Of a DNA stretch of 64,000 bases, positions 19,871-31,503 are shown one piece after another; position 1 is the first letter of the stretch; each line of letters opens with the position of its first letter. The position numbers and the translations under genes are program-made. The stretch lies in contig NC_087065.1 in the NCBI RefSeq assembly GCF_963678635.1, forward strand, positions 2,852,001-2,916,000, given 5' to 3'. This stretch comes from Symsagittifera roscoffensis. Its lineage: Eukaryota; Xenacoelomorpha; Acoela; Convolutidae. The notes beneath the pieces are model-generated. The model did not search any database. It saw nothing but the letters and a program-made list of their open reading frames with translations, and was not told where the DNA came from.

Positions 19871-21222
19871 TCTAGACTATATATAAATGCTTGTTAATTG
19901 TATCTCGCAATTTTAAAGCTTTTTTGCCATATGTAAGAACCATAGGCGTATCTTTGCATGTTTGAGCTATATCGTATGTGGCAATGCGTAAGACCTTTTC
20001 TAGTCATTTGCTTAGACTATATGAACAAATCTACATCTATCTATACATGATTGAATTGGCGTTTCACTTGAAAAATGTGTAAGAAAGTCCATCATATTCA
20101 ATGACTTGATTGTGGTTTTGAATTCCCAAGTTCATCTCTTCTTTCAACGATACATTTTTAGAAGCGTGAATGCTGTAACTGTACAGACTTCCTTATTTCG
20201 AAATTGAAATTTTTTTAAAGCTTTTCGTTTCAGTTTATTTGAAAAAATTGCAACTCCATAGTGGTGTGCTATCACGGTACACTGTGGTATTGCAAATCTG
20301 GCCTCCAAATATTATTGTTGATTTTTTTTTGGTTTCCGAGATGTTAGTTTTGTAAACCATTTTTCAATTTAATAAACAATTCTTAGGTTTGGAGAAAACT
20401 AACCATTAGGATTCTCTCAACTTTATTGTGGGCTGCTTTTAGGGTACACTTTGCTTTTGTGGTCTCTAAATATAACCGCTCAAGATCTTTTTGCTTTCTG
20501 ATATATCTGGCGTTTTTTATTTTTCAGTTTCTTTCGAAAACTTAATTTTCAAAAACCAGCAGAACTCGAAACTTTCAAAACTTTGGTGGAGCGTTCTGAG
20601 GGTACACTACGGGGTTGCAATTTGCACACTAAATATAACTGTTCAAATCCTTTTGGTTTTCGAGATACATCGTTTCTAATAGTTTTTTTTCAACACTTTT
20701 CAAAAGTTTTTAGATATGAAAAAAACTAAAAGAATTTGAATCCCTCATTATTTTGCCGGGCATTTTCAAAATTACGTGATTGCTAATAGATTTTCTTGCT
20801 GAGTTGTTTTTGTAATTTCGCAAGATTAAAGTTCATTGACAAATTTCAGTTGCTTAGTTTTGTCAGCCTGATTTGTTTTTCGAAGCAGCTTTCCTGCAGT
20901 TACGCAAATCTTCTAACTCTTACTGTTCAAATCTTTCTCAATTCCAAATATGGTATTACTCATGATTTTTTACAATACTTATTCAAAAAAACTTAGATTT
21001 AAAAGCAAGTAATCAAAATTGAGAATCTGAACCCTAAGGTGGATGTTATCAGGGTACTATACAAGGTCGCAAAATCTGCCCTCTAATTTATCTGCTCCAA
21101 ATTTTTCATTTTGTGAGATAATGCGTTTTATATGAAAAAGAACCCCCGATAGATGTTTGAGGAAGCTCTTTTTTACGTTCAACGATCTATTTGAATCACC
21201 GTAGATGCGAGGCATGCGCTGG
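19871..21222 (+). mobile_element. Helitron-like copy 4 in duplication copy B
   Basis: Starts TCTAGACTATATATAAATG after an 18-bp linker (19853-19870) and ends CTGG (21219-21222). It is the counterpart of 12172-13540. Confidence 0.6.
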
Positions 21223-21240
21223 TTTATTTTAATATCTATA

Positions 21241-22131
21241 TCTAGGTTATTTTTAAGTGCGTGTTTCGTGTATCTTGAAATTTGTTTTAGCTATCTTTGA
21301 CATATTTAAGCACCATAGCGTATCTTAGCATGCTAAAGCTATATCGGATGTGGCAATGGTTAAGACAGTTTTTGAAGACATTTTTTAAAGACTATATGAA
21401 CAAATCTCTATCTATATATGCATCTATCTATACATTAATTAATTGGCGTTTCACTTGAAACATGTTTAAGAAATTCCATCATGTTCAATGATTTGATTAT
21501 GGTTTTAAATTACCAAGTTCATTTCTTATTTCAACGATACATCTGTGGAAGCGTGAATGCTTTAAATTTACAGACTTACTCATTTCGAAATGCAATCTTT
21601 TAGAGCTTTTCGGTTCAGTTGATTTGATAAGCTTCCGGTTCTCCACCATATGGTGGTGTGCTATCACGGTACACTCAGGTGTTGCAAATCTGGCCTTCAA
21701 ACATCCTTGTTCAACTTCTTTTGGTTTCCGCAATATGAGTCTTTTAACTCATTTTTTAATTTAAAAAATATATACTTAGATTTGGGCTGCTCTTTTGCTT
21801 TGCTTAGAACTGGTTTTGAGCTGCTCTTTTGCTTGATTATGGGGCTGCTTTTCTGTCCTCTTATTATAACCGCTCAAGTTCTTTTTTTTTTCGATTTCTG
21901 GTTTTTTTATTTTCTTTTTTTTTCGAAATCTTAGATTCTAAAAAACCAACCGCACTCGAGTTTCTTAATAGTTTGGGGGAGCTTTCTGAGGGTACACTTT
22001 GAGGTTGCAATTTTTTCCACTAAATATAACTGCTCAAATATTTTTGCTTTTCGAGATACATCGTTTTTTATAGTTTTTCAATTCTGATCTGTTTCTCGAA
22101 GTAGCTTTGCTGCAGTTACGCAAGTCTTCTA
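21241..22131 (+). mobile_element. Helitron-like copy 5 in duplication copy B, 3'-truncated
   Basis: Starts TCTAGGTTATTTTTAAG after an 18-bp linker and is truncated at the same place as its counterpart at 13559-14450. The truncation therefore predates the large duplication. Confidence 0.55.
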
Positions 22132-25100
22132 TAAGTTCTATTTACACAATTTTCAAAAGCATTAAAATGTGACTAAAAATGTTTTAAAAAATCCGGTATG
22201 AGAAAAATTTAGTGAAATAATACAAAACAATTTCATTTTAGTAATGGAGATTGTTTATGTGAAAATTTTGTATTTATAAAGATGTTTTATGGTTACTGGT
22301 TTGCAAAGATTTGGAAGCAGTTGATTTGTGTGCTGGCCTTAATTGTGTTGTGGTACTTGAGAATTTAAAAAAATAAATAGCGCAATAACTTGGGATTTTT
22401 ACAGCATAAGATTAGTAGGCTCAATTGAAATACATTCTTTTTTTCGCAAAAGTTGAAGGACGAATAACAGGTGCTGTCTGATGCTTATGTACTAAAAGTA
22501 GAAATCACCCTACCCTCATTTCCGCAATATACATTAAATACACCTACCATTGCTAACGAAACACGAAATTTTGTTGATGAGCACGTTTTAATGCCAACGC
22601 TTCATTGGACAGCTTATTACAATTATACTAACTCCCTTTGTTTACCTCTAACTAATACTAGTGAAAACATAGAGAAAAACAAAAATATGTTATATAGACT
22701 CACCACATCATTAACACCTCGACAATTTACTTATCGAGGTAATATTTTTTCACTAGTATAGCGCAATAACTTGGGATTTTTACAGCATAAGATTAGTAGG
22801 CTCAATTGAAATACATTCTTTTTTTCGCAAAAGTTGAAGGACGAATAACAGGTGCTGTCTGATGCTTTTCTGAGAAAATTTGAAATTCTGCTGTTAATCG
22901 AACCTTTTTGATGAATTTTCTTGCTCGTCTCATCCAATTTAGCCCTAGATAAATTAACAGAGAGAAGTTTGAATAATTTTTGCGTTAAATGACTGATAAA
23001 TTGTTGAGGGTGCATTTTTATATGTCGAAGACAATTAAGTCGGTGGTCTGGATATTTGATGAAAATTTATCCAGTTTTTTGTACAAGAGATCCACCTGGT
23101 CACTTTTTTGTCCGAAGTCACTCAAAGTTACTTTTTTGTGTTTTTTTAAACATTTTAAAGTTTTTTAAAACATTCTACTGTTGCATTCATGAGTAAAAAA
23201 TCCACTGATTTAGCTAGAATGCTATAGCTATTTAACGAATAAAAAGAACAGGTCACTTTTTTCTCGGCCGAAGTGGTCATCCTGCTTTTGTAAGTTGTCA
23301 CTTTCTCGTCTTTTTTTTTGATCAGAAACCATGCATACAAGGTATTACTTCGCTTGTAAAACCGTTTTAATATGTACCGGTGTCTAGTTTGTACCTATGT
23401 ACCGGTGTCTCATTTGTACATAGGTTTGGCCGATAGTCTCAAGTGTTCAGCTCGATAGGTTCAGTTGTGAAGTCATTAAAGAAGTTTGTTTCAATTGATG
23501 TCTAGTCTACGGATTGTCGTTGGTTCAAATTTGCTTGCAAAATGGTTCTTGCTAAAAGCAGAATTCACCAATTAAAGCAGAATTAGAGAATGTGTTATAT
23601 TATCGTTATGAGCTTCAACGCAGATTGGATTGTCTTGTCACATACTGTACATAACATTGGTATGATATTGATAGTTGACTACTTGGCCTTTAGTCTTAAT
23701 CTCCTCGGCTTTTATTCATCTCAAAAGTGTTTGTTTTAGTAATGCATTGCTTAATTTATCTGTTCAAAAAGGTTTACAGCTGTCTTGTTTACGACTAAAT
23801 TTGGCATTGTCAATTTTTGCAACCACTGGCAGGTAAATATTTTAAATTTGGCTTAGTTTTTTTGCAACTGTTTTTTTAATGAAATAATCTTTCAATGTTT
23901 GCGATTCTAAGCAGAAATTTTGTTAGTATTTTCCATTCAAAACGTCAACCATTGTCTTCTTGGAAGTGCGCGTTTCTCAAATTTAAAATGAAGATAACAT
24001 CAAAATGCGGTTTTGACAGTTGGCTTAATAGAAGTGGACATATCTAACCAATATTGAAGTTCTTTGTTTTTCATCTAATGATTTCACAACCACGTTGAGT
24101 TGTGCTTTTGTTCATATGAGTTTGGTTTTCATGCACCAGATGTCTGGCCATGTCTGTTTATAAGACTGTTGCAAAAATTATTCGGTAAATGTTTTTGGTC
24201 AAAATGCTTTGATGTTTTTTCTAAAATGATAGGAATTTGAAATTGAGATAACATGGTTTTTGTGCTTTTTTCTAAAAGCACCACAACGGATAAAAGGACC
24301 ATGACTGTCTCAAAAGAGAATTCTTCAAGCTGATCCTAAATTCTTGAAGCTTTCTGAAATTCTTGAACTTTTAAGTTTTGCAAAACGTTTCGCTGCACTT
24401 GCTAAAAATTGCCGCCGCTCACTTATTGGGCCTAGTTTTGTAGATATTGCTGTGCGAACTCGAGTCAAAAATTGCCGGACAAGTTAAATTGTGGGGCTGT
24501 TTAGTAAAAAAAAAATCAAAAAAAGGGGAGCCGCCAAAAAGTATGGTTTAATCTTACCACAAACTAATGGCACCAAGGTCATAAAAATTTGACCATATAA
24601 TAAAGGTTGCCTTGTTTGCACATAAGTTCATATTGTGCCCTTGTTGCGGACTTTTCTAATTTAACGACCGAACAAAGGTGCTGGTGTTTTTGAATATTCA
24701 CATGTGATCTGCTGTCATGGATTCAATTTTGATTTCTTCCGAACATGATTGTTTCAGCAACCTCAAAGGTCACTTGACTTGTGAACTCGTGGTGGTAAAA
24801 TTGATTATGTAAATTTGTCTAAATACCATGTCGCTATTTTCTGATTCTGTGTATTCTAACACCCGTGGTTTGTTTTGCGTGCAGTTAATTCGAATGTTGT
24901 CACAAGAAACAGTTTGGGATAGAGTTTACATGTATGGCACATGTTATGGTGCTATGTTGGTATTGTAATGGCGACTGAAAGATAGTGCTGCTGTTTTTAC
25001 GCGGTCCACTGTCAATTTAGAGTTGAAATCTACAATACAACTAAGTTCAGCTCAGTCTAGGTGGTAAGTGTCTATTATTAAGATATGAATCTACAAATGA

Positions 25101-25291
25101 TAATAAGGCAGACAATCGATGGGCTTAACTGCAGAAAATTTCCAGAACCGAATCGGCCCGCCTTTTTTAAGCTCTTTCAAATCAATTTTTCAGAAAATAT
25201 CTGATTCGCTAAATTGCATCGCTACAGTTTAGTATCATATGATTATTCTCTTTATATTATTACGCCGGCAACGCTTCTTTCATAGTTTGAT
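22132..25291. other. Non-Helitron part of duplication copy B
   Basis: Counterpart of 14451-17626, including both 110-bp repeats (22377-22486 and 22758-22867) and the open frame 22471-22761. No recognised gene. Confidence 0.6.
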
Positions 25292-25856
25292 TCTATCAAT
25301 TTTTTACCATATAATTTCAGTTTTTTTTTTGTGTTTAAAATGGATTTTTGACGACCGGATTTCAGCTAAATCAAAGTTTTATGTTCAGTTAGTCAAAATC
25401 AAAAATCAATATTTTACTATAACCGAATAAATGTTGTATTGATAGTGTTTTTTTTATAAGATTATTTGAATTTTTTTTCACCACAATGAGTATTCATTGC
25501 AGTTTAGGTTAATAATTCTCTAACTATTTCTCTAGTAAAAGTCATAATTGATTTACCGATGAAACGTGTTGTGCCAGTTATGTCGACCAGCCAGAGCAAA
25601 TATTGCAAGTTTTGGCTGGAATTGGGCTGAAAATGGGTACCAATTTGCTTTGCTGCTATCGCATTTATTTCGTGCTAATTCTGTCTAGTCGCTAAATGTT
25701 CGTGCATATTTATTCTGATTTTAGTTAGTTAAGCATAGTTACTCCGAATCAGACGCTTCATTTAAACGTTAATTTCAAATAAGGAAGGTGAAGGCTAACC
25801 TAGTAATTATTAAATAATTCAAGTTATGTAAGGAAATTTAAACAAGTTGATCTGTC

Positions 25857-26282
25857 AGGAAGAACTTCACTAAGATTTTCTGGAAGTTGGGGGTATCCGA
25901 TTTTCGAAAAATGGTGTTTTTTTTTATTGGCCAAATTGATTTTCCGTACTCTCTAAAAACACTGCAAAGACCCTTCTTTGCAGAAACAGGCCAAAGTTTT
26001 GACAACACATCGCGTTTTTTTATTTGGTGCGCATCTACTTCATATATTGCTCCTACTTTACAAAATTACTATATATATTGGCCCCAAGGGCGCCTTTAGA
26101 AAAACTTAAGGTCGGTTTGCCGAAAAAGGATGCCGTAAAATAATACCAGAGGGGGGGGGGGGTGACCCTGTGGGTGATTAGGGGTCGAAGTCCTGAGAAG
26201 AAATGGTTCGAAGAAACCCTGAGAAGAAATGGTTTAACTAGGAAGAGAGTCCTCCCCTCTCGCTCTTCTAAATCCGCCCCTG
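25857..26282. mobile_element. Old hAT-like MITE
   Basis: The right end CTAAATCCGCCCCTG matches the terminus of the better preserved element at 40800-41108. The interior shares GGCCAAATTGATTTT-like and GGGTCGAA-like segments and a G-run near 26150. The left end is decayed, and no clean 8-bp target duplication was found. Confidence 0.45.
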
Positions 26283-26454
26283 AACTTGATCATTTAGTTA
26301 TAATTTTGTAAGGATGCTAAGATTTCGGATATACAGGAAGAATGAGTTGAGAGTTTTGATTTTGTGATATATTTATCATGTGTTTGAAATGAATTAACTC
26401 ATTCTCTTCTTGTTTCTGCTTCAGTTATTTTCTGCTAAGTAGACGACGTCTAAA

Positions 26455-26514
26455 ATGGGAATCGTTTGTTCAATCTTCATCCTGATTGTTTTCACCTTGT
26501 GCTATTGCCGTTGA
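26455..26514 (+). CDS. Candidate 19-residue hydrophobic micropeptide
   Basis: ATG in a strong context (AAAATGG) opens a 19-codon frame, MGIVCSIFILIVFTLCYCR, then TGA. It reads as a short membrane segment with Cys residues near both ends and a basic last residue. A good splice acceptor (TTTCTGCTTCAG) lies 31 bp upstream, and the region 26400-26760 is less AT-rich than its surroundings, as a transcribed exon might be. I do not recognise a family. Chance is a serious alternative at this length. Confidence 0.2.
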   Translation: MGIVCSIFILIVFTLCYCR

Positions 26515-27104
26515 ACGTTGTTTTTGTGCGTTCCTTTTCTGCCCTTAGAACCGTTCTGCTCTGAATTTGGTGTGAGCGGGGAGTTATTTTGTGAAAAATA
26601 CGAACAGTGAACAATCTGACATTTGGTGATATTTCAGTCTGCGCAGCGGAGTAGACTAAGATACATGTGTGTGCGCTTTTGTGTGCTTACAACCTCCGAA
26701 CCGCATTCGCCAATAAGGTGAACAAAGTGCGCCAATGGCTTTGAAGAAAATTGCACTGTCGTGAACTGAAAGTTTATTCAACATTTCAAACATTTTATTC
26801 AGCTGACACTATTATTCCAATTCAGGTCCAGGTCTAGCTAGCTCATTTTTAACTTCCTTTGCTGATTTGTACTACGTTATTATATAACTACTATTACTAT
26901 CTTCGTCCGAAGGAATAGCTATAGACGCTTAATTCTTACTGCAAAATACGGTTATTATAAAATACATGTTGATGCTTTTTTTAGACGGTTTTGTTTTGTC
27001 AGGAAATGTGAAAACGTTGAAATATAGAGTGATCAGGTTCATACCGTTTTTAAGGGTACATGTACGGAAGCATGTCTGAACAATCTTACAAATTTATATT
27101 TTTG

Positions 27105-27495
27105 TTCCGACTTTGGAACAAAGTGAGGAATATATTTGCTAAAGGGGGTGTTTTATTCAGACCACTTTTACATGACATCTAGGGTATCGATCCTGGAATC
27201 TTCGGATTCCCAGGAGGGTGTGTACTTACACTAGCCTAACTGCGGTTAGAAACTTCTCGTTTAATTTATAATAGTTCCAATACGCTTCTTATTTATGTGT
27301 GGCGAATTATGCCGCACTCATAGTTCCATATTAATTCCGTATACGACTCAAGTTTTAGTACTTAATATTGAATATTAGCATTAAAAATTTTTATGTTCAT
27401 CAATTTAATTTTTACAAAAAGTTATTCAAGACCAGTCGAAGAGCTATCGGAATATTTATGGATTTGCCTTGATATACCAATAGCCATTATAAGAG
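27105..27495 (+). mobile_element. Helentron-like repeat copy A with tRNA-like insert
   Basis: The 5' end reads TTGTTCCGACTTTGGAAC and the 3' part resembles the family end (TATCGGAATATTTATGG, then CCTTGATATACCAATAG), both decayed. The middle contains a minus-strand tRNA-like block (27181-27245). Related copies are at 27676, 28762, 31453, 50266 and 61190. Confidence 0.45.
27181..27245 (-). repeat. tRNA-derived segment (pol III A/B box-like)
   Basis: On the minus strand a TTAGGCTAGTGTAAG block resembles a type-2 A box, and GGATCGATACCC resembles a B box at about tRNA spacing. The cloverleaf is poor, so this is a tRNA-derived repeat and not a tRNA gene. A related block is at 61257-61316. Confidence 0.4.
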
Positions 27496-27675
27496 TGAAG
27501 ACTCTTATATCGGTCTTGGTGATGATTTTTTTAGAGGAAAGTCTTAAACTTTACTCATACTTATTTTCGATTTTTCGCGGTTTGACTGGTGATTTCTTTT
27601 TAAATTCAGTGCATTTCCATTGTTAAAAGGAAGGCAAACTCCAATATCGAACAGCAAAATTGTAAAGGTCACGAA

Positions 27676-28252
27676 AATTGTGATCGACTTCTAGTTTCGA
27701 AAGTGGAATTTAGTAATCAGATGTCCCAGCGAAATAAAAATTTTATCTTTTGATCCAGTTTTCTGGTAATTTTTGAGATATTTATGCATGGTGAGGTTTT
27801 TTTTAGTTAGTCGATTTTCGACGATCGAAATGATAGTTAATAATAAAAAAAATTTTATGCCCCATTGAAGGTATCGACCTGAAATAAATTTAAAAAGATC
27901 TTTTACCTCCGATCGTTTTTTCCGAAGTTCTGTGAGTTTGAAGATAGCCAATTTGGCCATGCTCTGGAGTAATTTATGCAATATTTTGAAGATTTTATAA
28001 ATAAATCTGAAAGCGTTACGCAAATTATTTATGCGTGACGATTTATCCCGGACAATAAAATTGTTCCAAATTGAATTGAGGCTAGCTAATTGGTCATATT
28101 AGTTTCGTACGACTCAAATTTTCACACTTGATCTTTGATATTGTCCAAAATTTATAGTTTTTCAAAATCCAAAAAATTATTCGATATGGATTAAGGGGCA
28201 GTCGGAACATGTAGTGCATTGTCCTGATATACGACCAGTCTTGTTTTCTGTT
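27676..28252 (+). mobile_element. Helentron-like repeat copy B
   Basis: The 5' part (CGACTTCTAGTTTCGAAAG) is a decayed form of the family start. The middle AAAAGATCTTTTACCTCCG and GCCAATTTGGCCAT match copies C and D. The 3' part holds AAATTGTTCCAAATTGA, then GGGGCAGTCGGAACA, a weak hairpin, CCTGATATACGACCAG and TCTTGTT. Confidence 0.5.
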
Positions 28253-28761
28253 TCCTTGCATTCATTAATTTGTTTTTGATTTGTTATTTGACTATGTTCA
28301 GTTATTTCTAGGATCCTTGAAGTTCAGCATAATCTTCGTAACTAATTAAGATTAAATTTTTTGGATCTGAGATTGAGGCACTTCATCAATTTTATTGAAA
28401 TATTGCAAAAAATTAGTTCTAAAATCGTAGAAATTTTTTTTTATTGTTTGACCATTGACTGGTTAAGTAAAGTAAAATTTATGCGATCTGTAAAAATTTA
28501 TGATGTGAACAATAAATTAATTAGTGAAACAAAACTAAGCACAGGTATGTAATCAAGCTATTATAGGAACCTATATTGTGATTTAGATTTAATCCAAGTC
28601 CCCTTCCGCCCTTGGATTTTTTCGAGTCTTTTTGATTACTTTCCAAGATACATCTGAATTAAATGTTCTCTCAATTGCACATAGCAACAGTCGAGTCTCG
28701 TTTGAAACATTTTCTCCATTTGAATACGTTATAAACGTTTGTGGTATGTGAGTTCATTTTA

Positions 28762-29100
28762 TTGTTCCGACTTTCGATACGAAAGTAACGGAATATTTGT
28801 GCTCGGGGTGGGTTTTTTTTCTTCAGACAAATTTTGACTTTTTAACTAGCCACTTGTGACGGAGTTTATTTATATCATTCGAAAGGTATTGTTGTTCTGA
28901 GCTCAAATTTGAAAAGATATTTCACCTGTGATCTTTTTCGTTAAGTTATGAGGGTTTAAAGATGGCCATTTTGGCCAATTTGGAACAATTAACGCGCGAT
29001 ATATTTCTCGCTATAAACGCGTAAGCGGAGATTTAATCCGTCTTCTGAATTGTTCCAAATTAGTTAAAAGAAGCTTATTTGCCGTAATTAATTTGTTACA
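28762..29100 (+). mobile_element. Helentron-like repeat copy C, 3'-truncated
   Basis: Starts TTGTTCCGACTTTCGATACG with an internal hairpin ACTTTCG-ATA-CGAAAGT. It continues with TATTTCACCTGTGATC, GGCCATTTTGGCCAATTT and ACGCGCGATATATTT, as in copy D, and breaks off in the AAATTGTTCCAAATTAG block. Confidence 0.55.
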
Positions 29101-29328
29101 AGGAGCAAAATTTATTCTTTTCTTTATATGGCGTGAGGGGGGATGATTTTCATAAAAAAATTCAAATTTTAGAAAAAAAAGTTTCGTTTTATTTTGATAC
29201 ATTTAATTTTTTTATGTTATTACTGCTCCATCTATACTATATTTAAATGCTAGTGACAGCTATTTCCCATGTTTAAGCATAATATTTTTGCATGTTTAAC
29301 GAAAGAATTTTTTCATGCTTAAGCTATA

Positions 29329-30038
29329 CAGTGCTGATTTAAATTAACCGGCCGTACAAAACGAGCTAAACTTGAATTTTAAAACTCGTTTTTCTCAATT
29401 TGGATTGAGTTTAGGTGAAAACTTATGATGACAAAACTTGCTTAAAGTTTTAGCAGAACTAATGCGATGTAATCTGTTTTGCGAAATTCGGGCCCAAAAT
29501 TTTACCCCAAAAATGGGTCATTTTGGCTTTTCTTAGTTAATAAAAAATACCAATTCGATCAGACATAATTGGATCAAAGTGAGCCCCTTATGTAGCCCAA
29601 CAAACTCTAAGAAGGGTATATTCTCCAAAAAAATTGCAAACCCTTTAAAAATGTTTTTAAATAAAAAGATGGTATTTTATATAGTAAAAACGACCTTTTT
29701 TGTCTATCAAACAAAAATAAATTAACTTATACAATGTTTTGGAGACTATAACATTCTTAAAGTTTGTTGGGCTATTAAAGGGGCTCACTTTGATCTAATT
29801 ATGTCTGTGATCGACTGGGTATTTTTGGCGCATGTTTTTATTAACTAAAAAAGCCAAAATGACTCATTTTTGGATAAAATTTTGGACCCGAATATCGCAT
29901 AACATATTACACCATATTAATTCTGCTAAAAATTTTTTGTCTTCATAAATTTTCACCTAAACTCAACCCAACTTGAGACAAATGCGTTTTAAATTTCAAG
30001 TTCAACACGTTTTGTCCGGTTAATTTAAATCAGCACTA
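29329..30038. mobile_element. Tc1/mariner-like foldback MITE, 710 bp
   Basis: The left end CAGTGCTGATTTAAATTAAC and right end GTTAATTTAAATCAGCACTA are inverted repeats (one mismatch at the outermost base). The inverted similarity extends about 330 bp into each side, leaving a short loop near 29670. Both ends are flanked by TA (29327-29328 and 30039-30040), the Tc1/mariner target duplication. Removing the insert and one TA gives AAGCTATATCATAT, which matches the uninterrupted AGCTATATCGTATG of other Helitron-like copies. No transposase is encoded. Confidence 0.82.
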
Positions 30039-30854
30039 TATCATATATTGCAATGCTTAAGAAAATGTTTTATTTAGTTTTCCGCAAGTTCATTAATTTT
30101 TCACTTATTTTTTTGAGGTTAAATTAAGTCTGTCTGTATACCTGCTTTTTTAAATTAATTTGATGATGTCTGTCTACCCGTCTCCTAATTTTTGAACTTT
30201 CTTTCATCAAAGCTATTATATATTTAAATGCGGGCTTCACTATCTCGCCATGTTTAAATTCTTTCAACGTATTTTTTTGCATCTTTAACAAAAGAGTTTT
30301 TTCACGTTTAAGCTAAATCGTATTTTGCAATGGTTAAGGTTTTTTTTCGATTTTCCCGTTTAGTTCATCAAGTTTGTATTTAGCAACCCAATAGTTGGAT
30401 GTTCTCAGAGTTTCCCCAGGTTTTGAGATTCTGGCCTCCATATATGAATAACCAAATCCTTGTAGTTTTCGAAATATGACGTTTTCTATGATTTTAAAAC
30501 GTTTTCAAAAACTTAGATTTTAGAAAATTCCAATACGTTGAAGATCTCAGTCCTGTTGTTGGATTTTGTGAGGGTACTCTCAGGGGTTGCGAATCTTGCC
30601 CCTAATTATGGCTGCTCAAATCCTTGTAGTTTTCGAGATATGACGTTTTTTATGATTTTCTCCGACATTTTCAAAACAAATAAGATGTTAAAAAATTCCA
30701 AAACTTTGAAGATCTCAATCCTGTTGTTGGAATCTGTGAGGGTACTCTCAGAGGGTTGCAAATCTGGCCTCTGAATATTTCTGCTCAAATTTTTGTAGTT
30801 TTCGACAGCCCCTAGCCTGTAGTTGGGGCTGTCAGAGTAATCTCAGGAGTTGCA

Positions 30855-30906
30855 AATTCGGGCTCCAATTAAGAATGCTCAATTCGGGCTCCAATTAAGA
30901 ATGCTC
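30855..30906 (+). repeat. Perfect 26-bp tandem duplication
   Basis: AATTCGGGCTCCAATTAAGA plus ATGCTC occurs twice back to back (30855-30880 and 30881-30906), inside the internal satellite of Helitron-like copy 6. Confidence 0.9.
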
Positions 30907-31452
30907 AAATAGAGATACGGCGATTTTTGTGATTTTTTTTGGAAATTTCCAGAAAACTCAAATTACAAAATAGTTGACTAAAGTGAAATTCCCAACCCTG
31001 TAGTTGTGTGCTGTCAGAGTACTTTCAAAGAGTTTGAATATTTCCATCTAATAAGACTGCTCAAATCTTGATAGTTTTCGAGATGTGAATTTTTTTCTGG
31101 TTTTCAAACAAAAATACCTCTTTTTAGAAAACTTAGGGTGAAGTTTCTCAAAATTTGAATTCACGAACAGGATATGTAAATCTTGCGTCCAAATGCGACT
31201 GCTGAATTGCTTTTAGTTTACCAGATGTTACGTTTCTTAGTTCATTTTAAATTTTTCGAAGAACTTATATAAAATTTCACAAAATTTTACGGTTCTTCAA
31301 AATGTGTATAAAAATATTGAATAAAATACTTTGCAAAATTTGTAATTACGAACCCTGTAATTGGGTGCTGTCAAAGCACACTCAAAGAATGCAGATCTTA
31401 TTTCCAATATATGCGGTTTATCATGAGTATCGGAGGTGCGTAAACCTTAAAA

Positions 31453-31499
31453 GGCAGTCGGAACATTCAGGGCTTCGCCCTGATACGAGCAGTCTTGTT
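31453..31499 (+). repeat. Helentron-like 3' terminus (best preserved)
   Basis: GGCAGTCGGAACA, then hairpin CAGGGC-TTC-GCCCTG (31468-31482), then ATACGAGCAGTCTTGTT. The AGTCGGAACA block is the exact reverse complement of the TGTTCCGACT found at the 5' ends of copies C and D. Confidence 0.6.
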
Positions 31500-31503
31500 C
31501 CTA

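Larger units (their letters stand above)
17633..25291. repeat. Tandem segmental duplication, copy B (about 7.7 kb)
   Basis: A near-copy of 9510-17626. It lacks 422 bp corresponding to 10547-10968 of copy A, which removes the 3' end of element 2, the linker and the 5' end of element 3. It also has a shorter TCTA run near 20040. The last shared bases are near TTTGAT at 25286-25291. Confidence 0.9.
29231..31440 (+). mobile_element. Helitron-like copy 6 with internal satellite, interrupted by a MITE
   Basis: The 5' end is TCTATACTATATTTAAATGC after an A at 29230. The 5' domain is split by the element at 29329-30038 and resumes with TCATATATTGCAATGC. A second 5'-like domain begins near 30209. From about 30370 to 31250 come copies of the 165-170-bp internal repeat (cores near 30464, 30629, 30798 and 31074). 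No CTAG end is present; the right end abuts a Helentron-like terminus. Confidence 0.5.
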
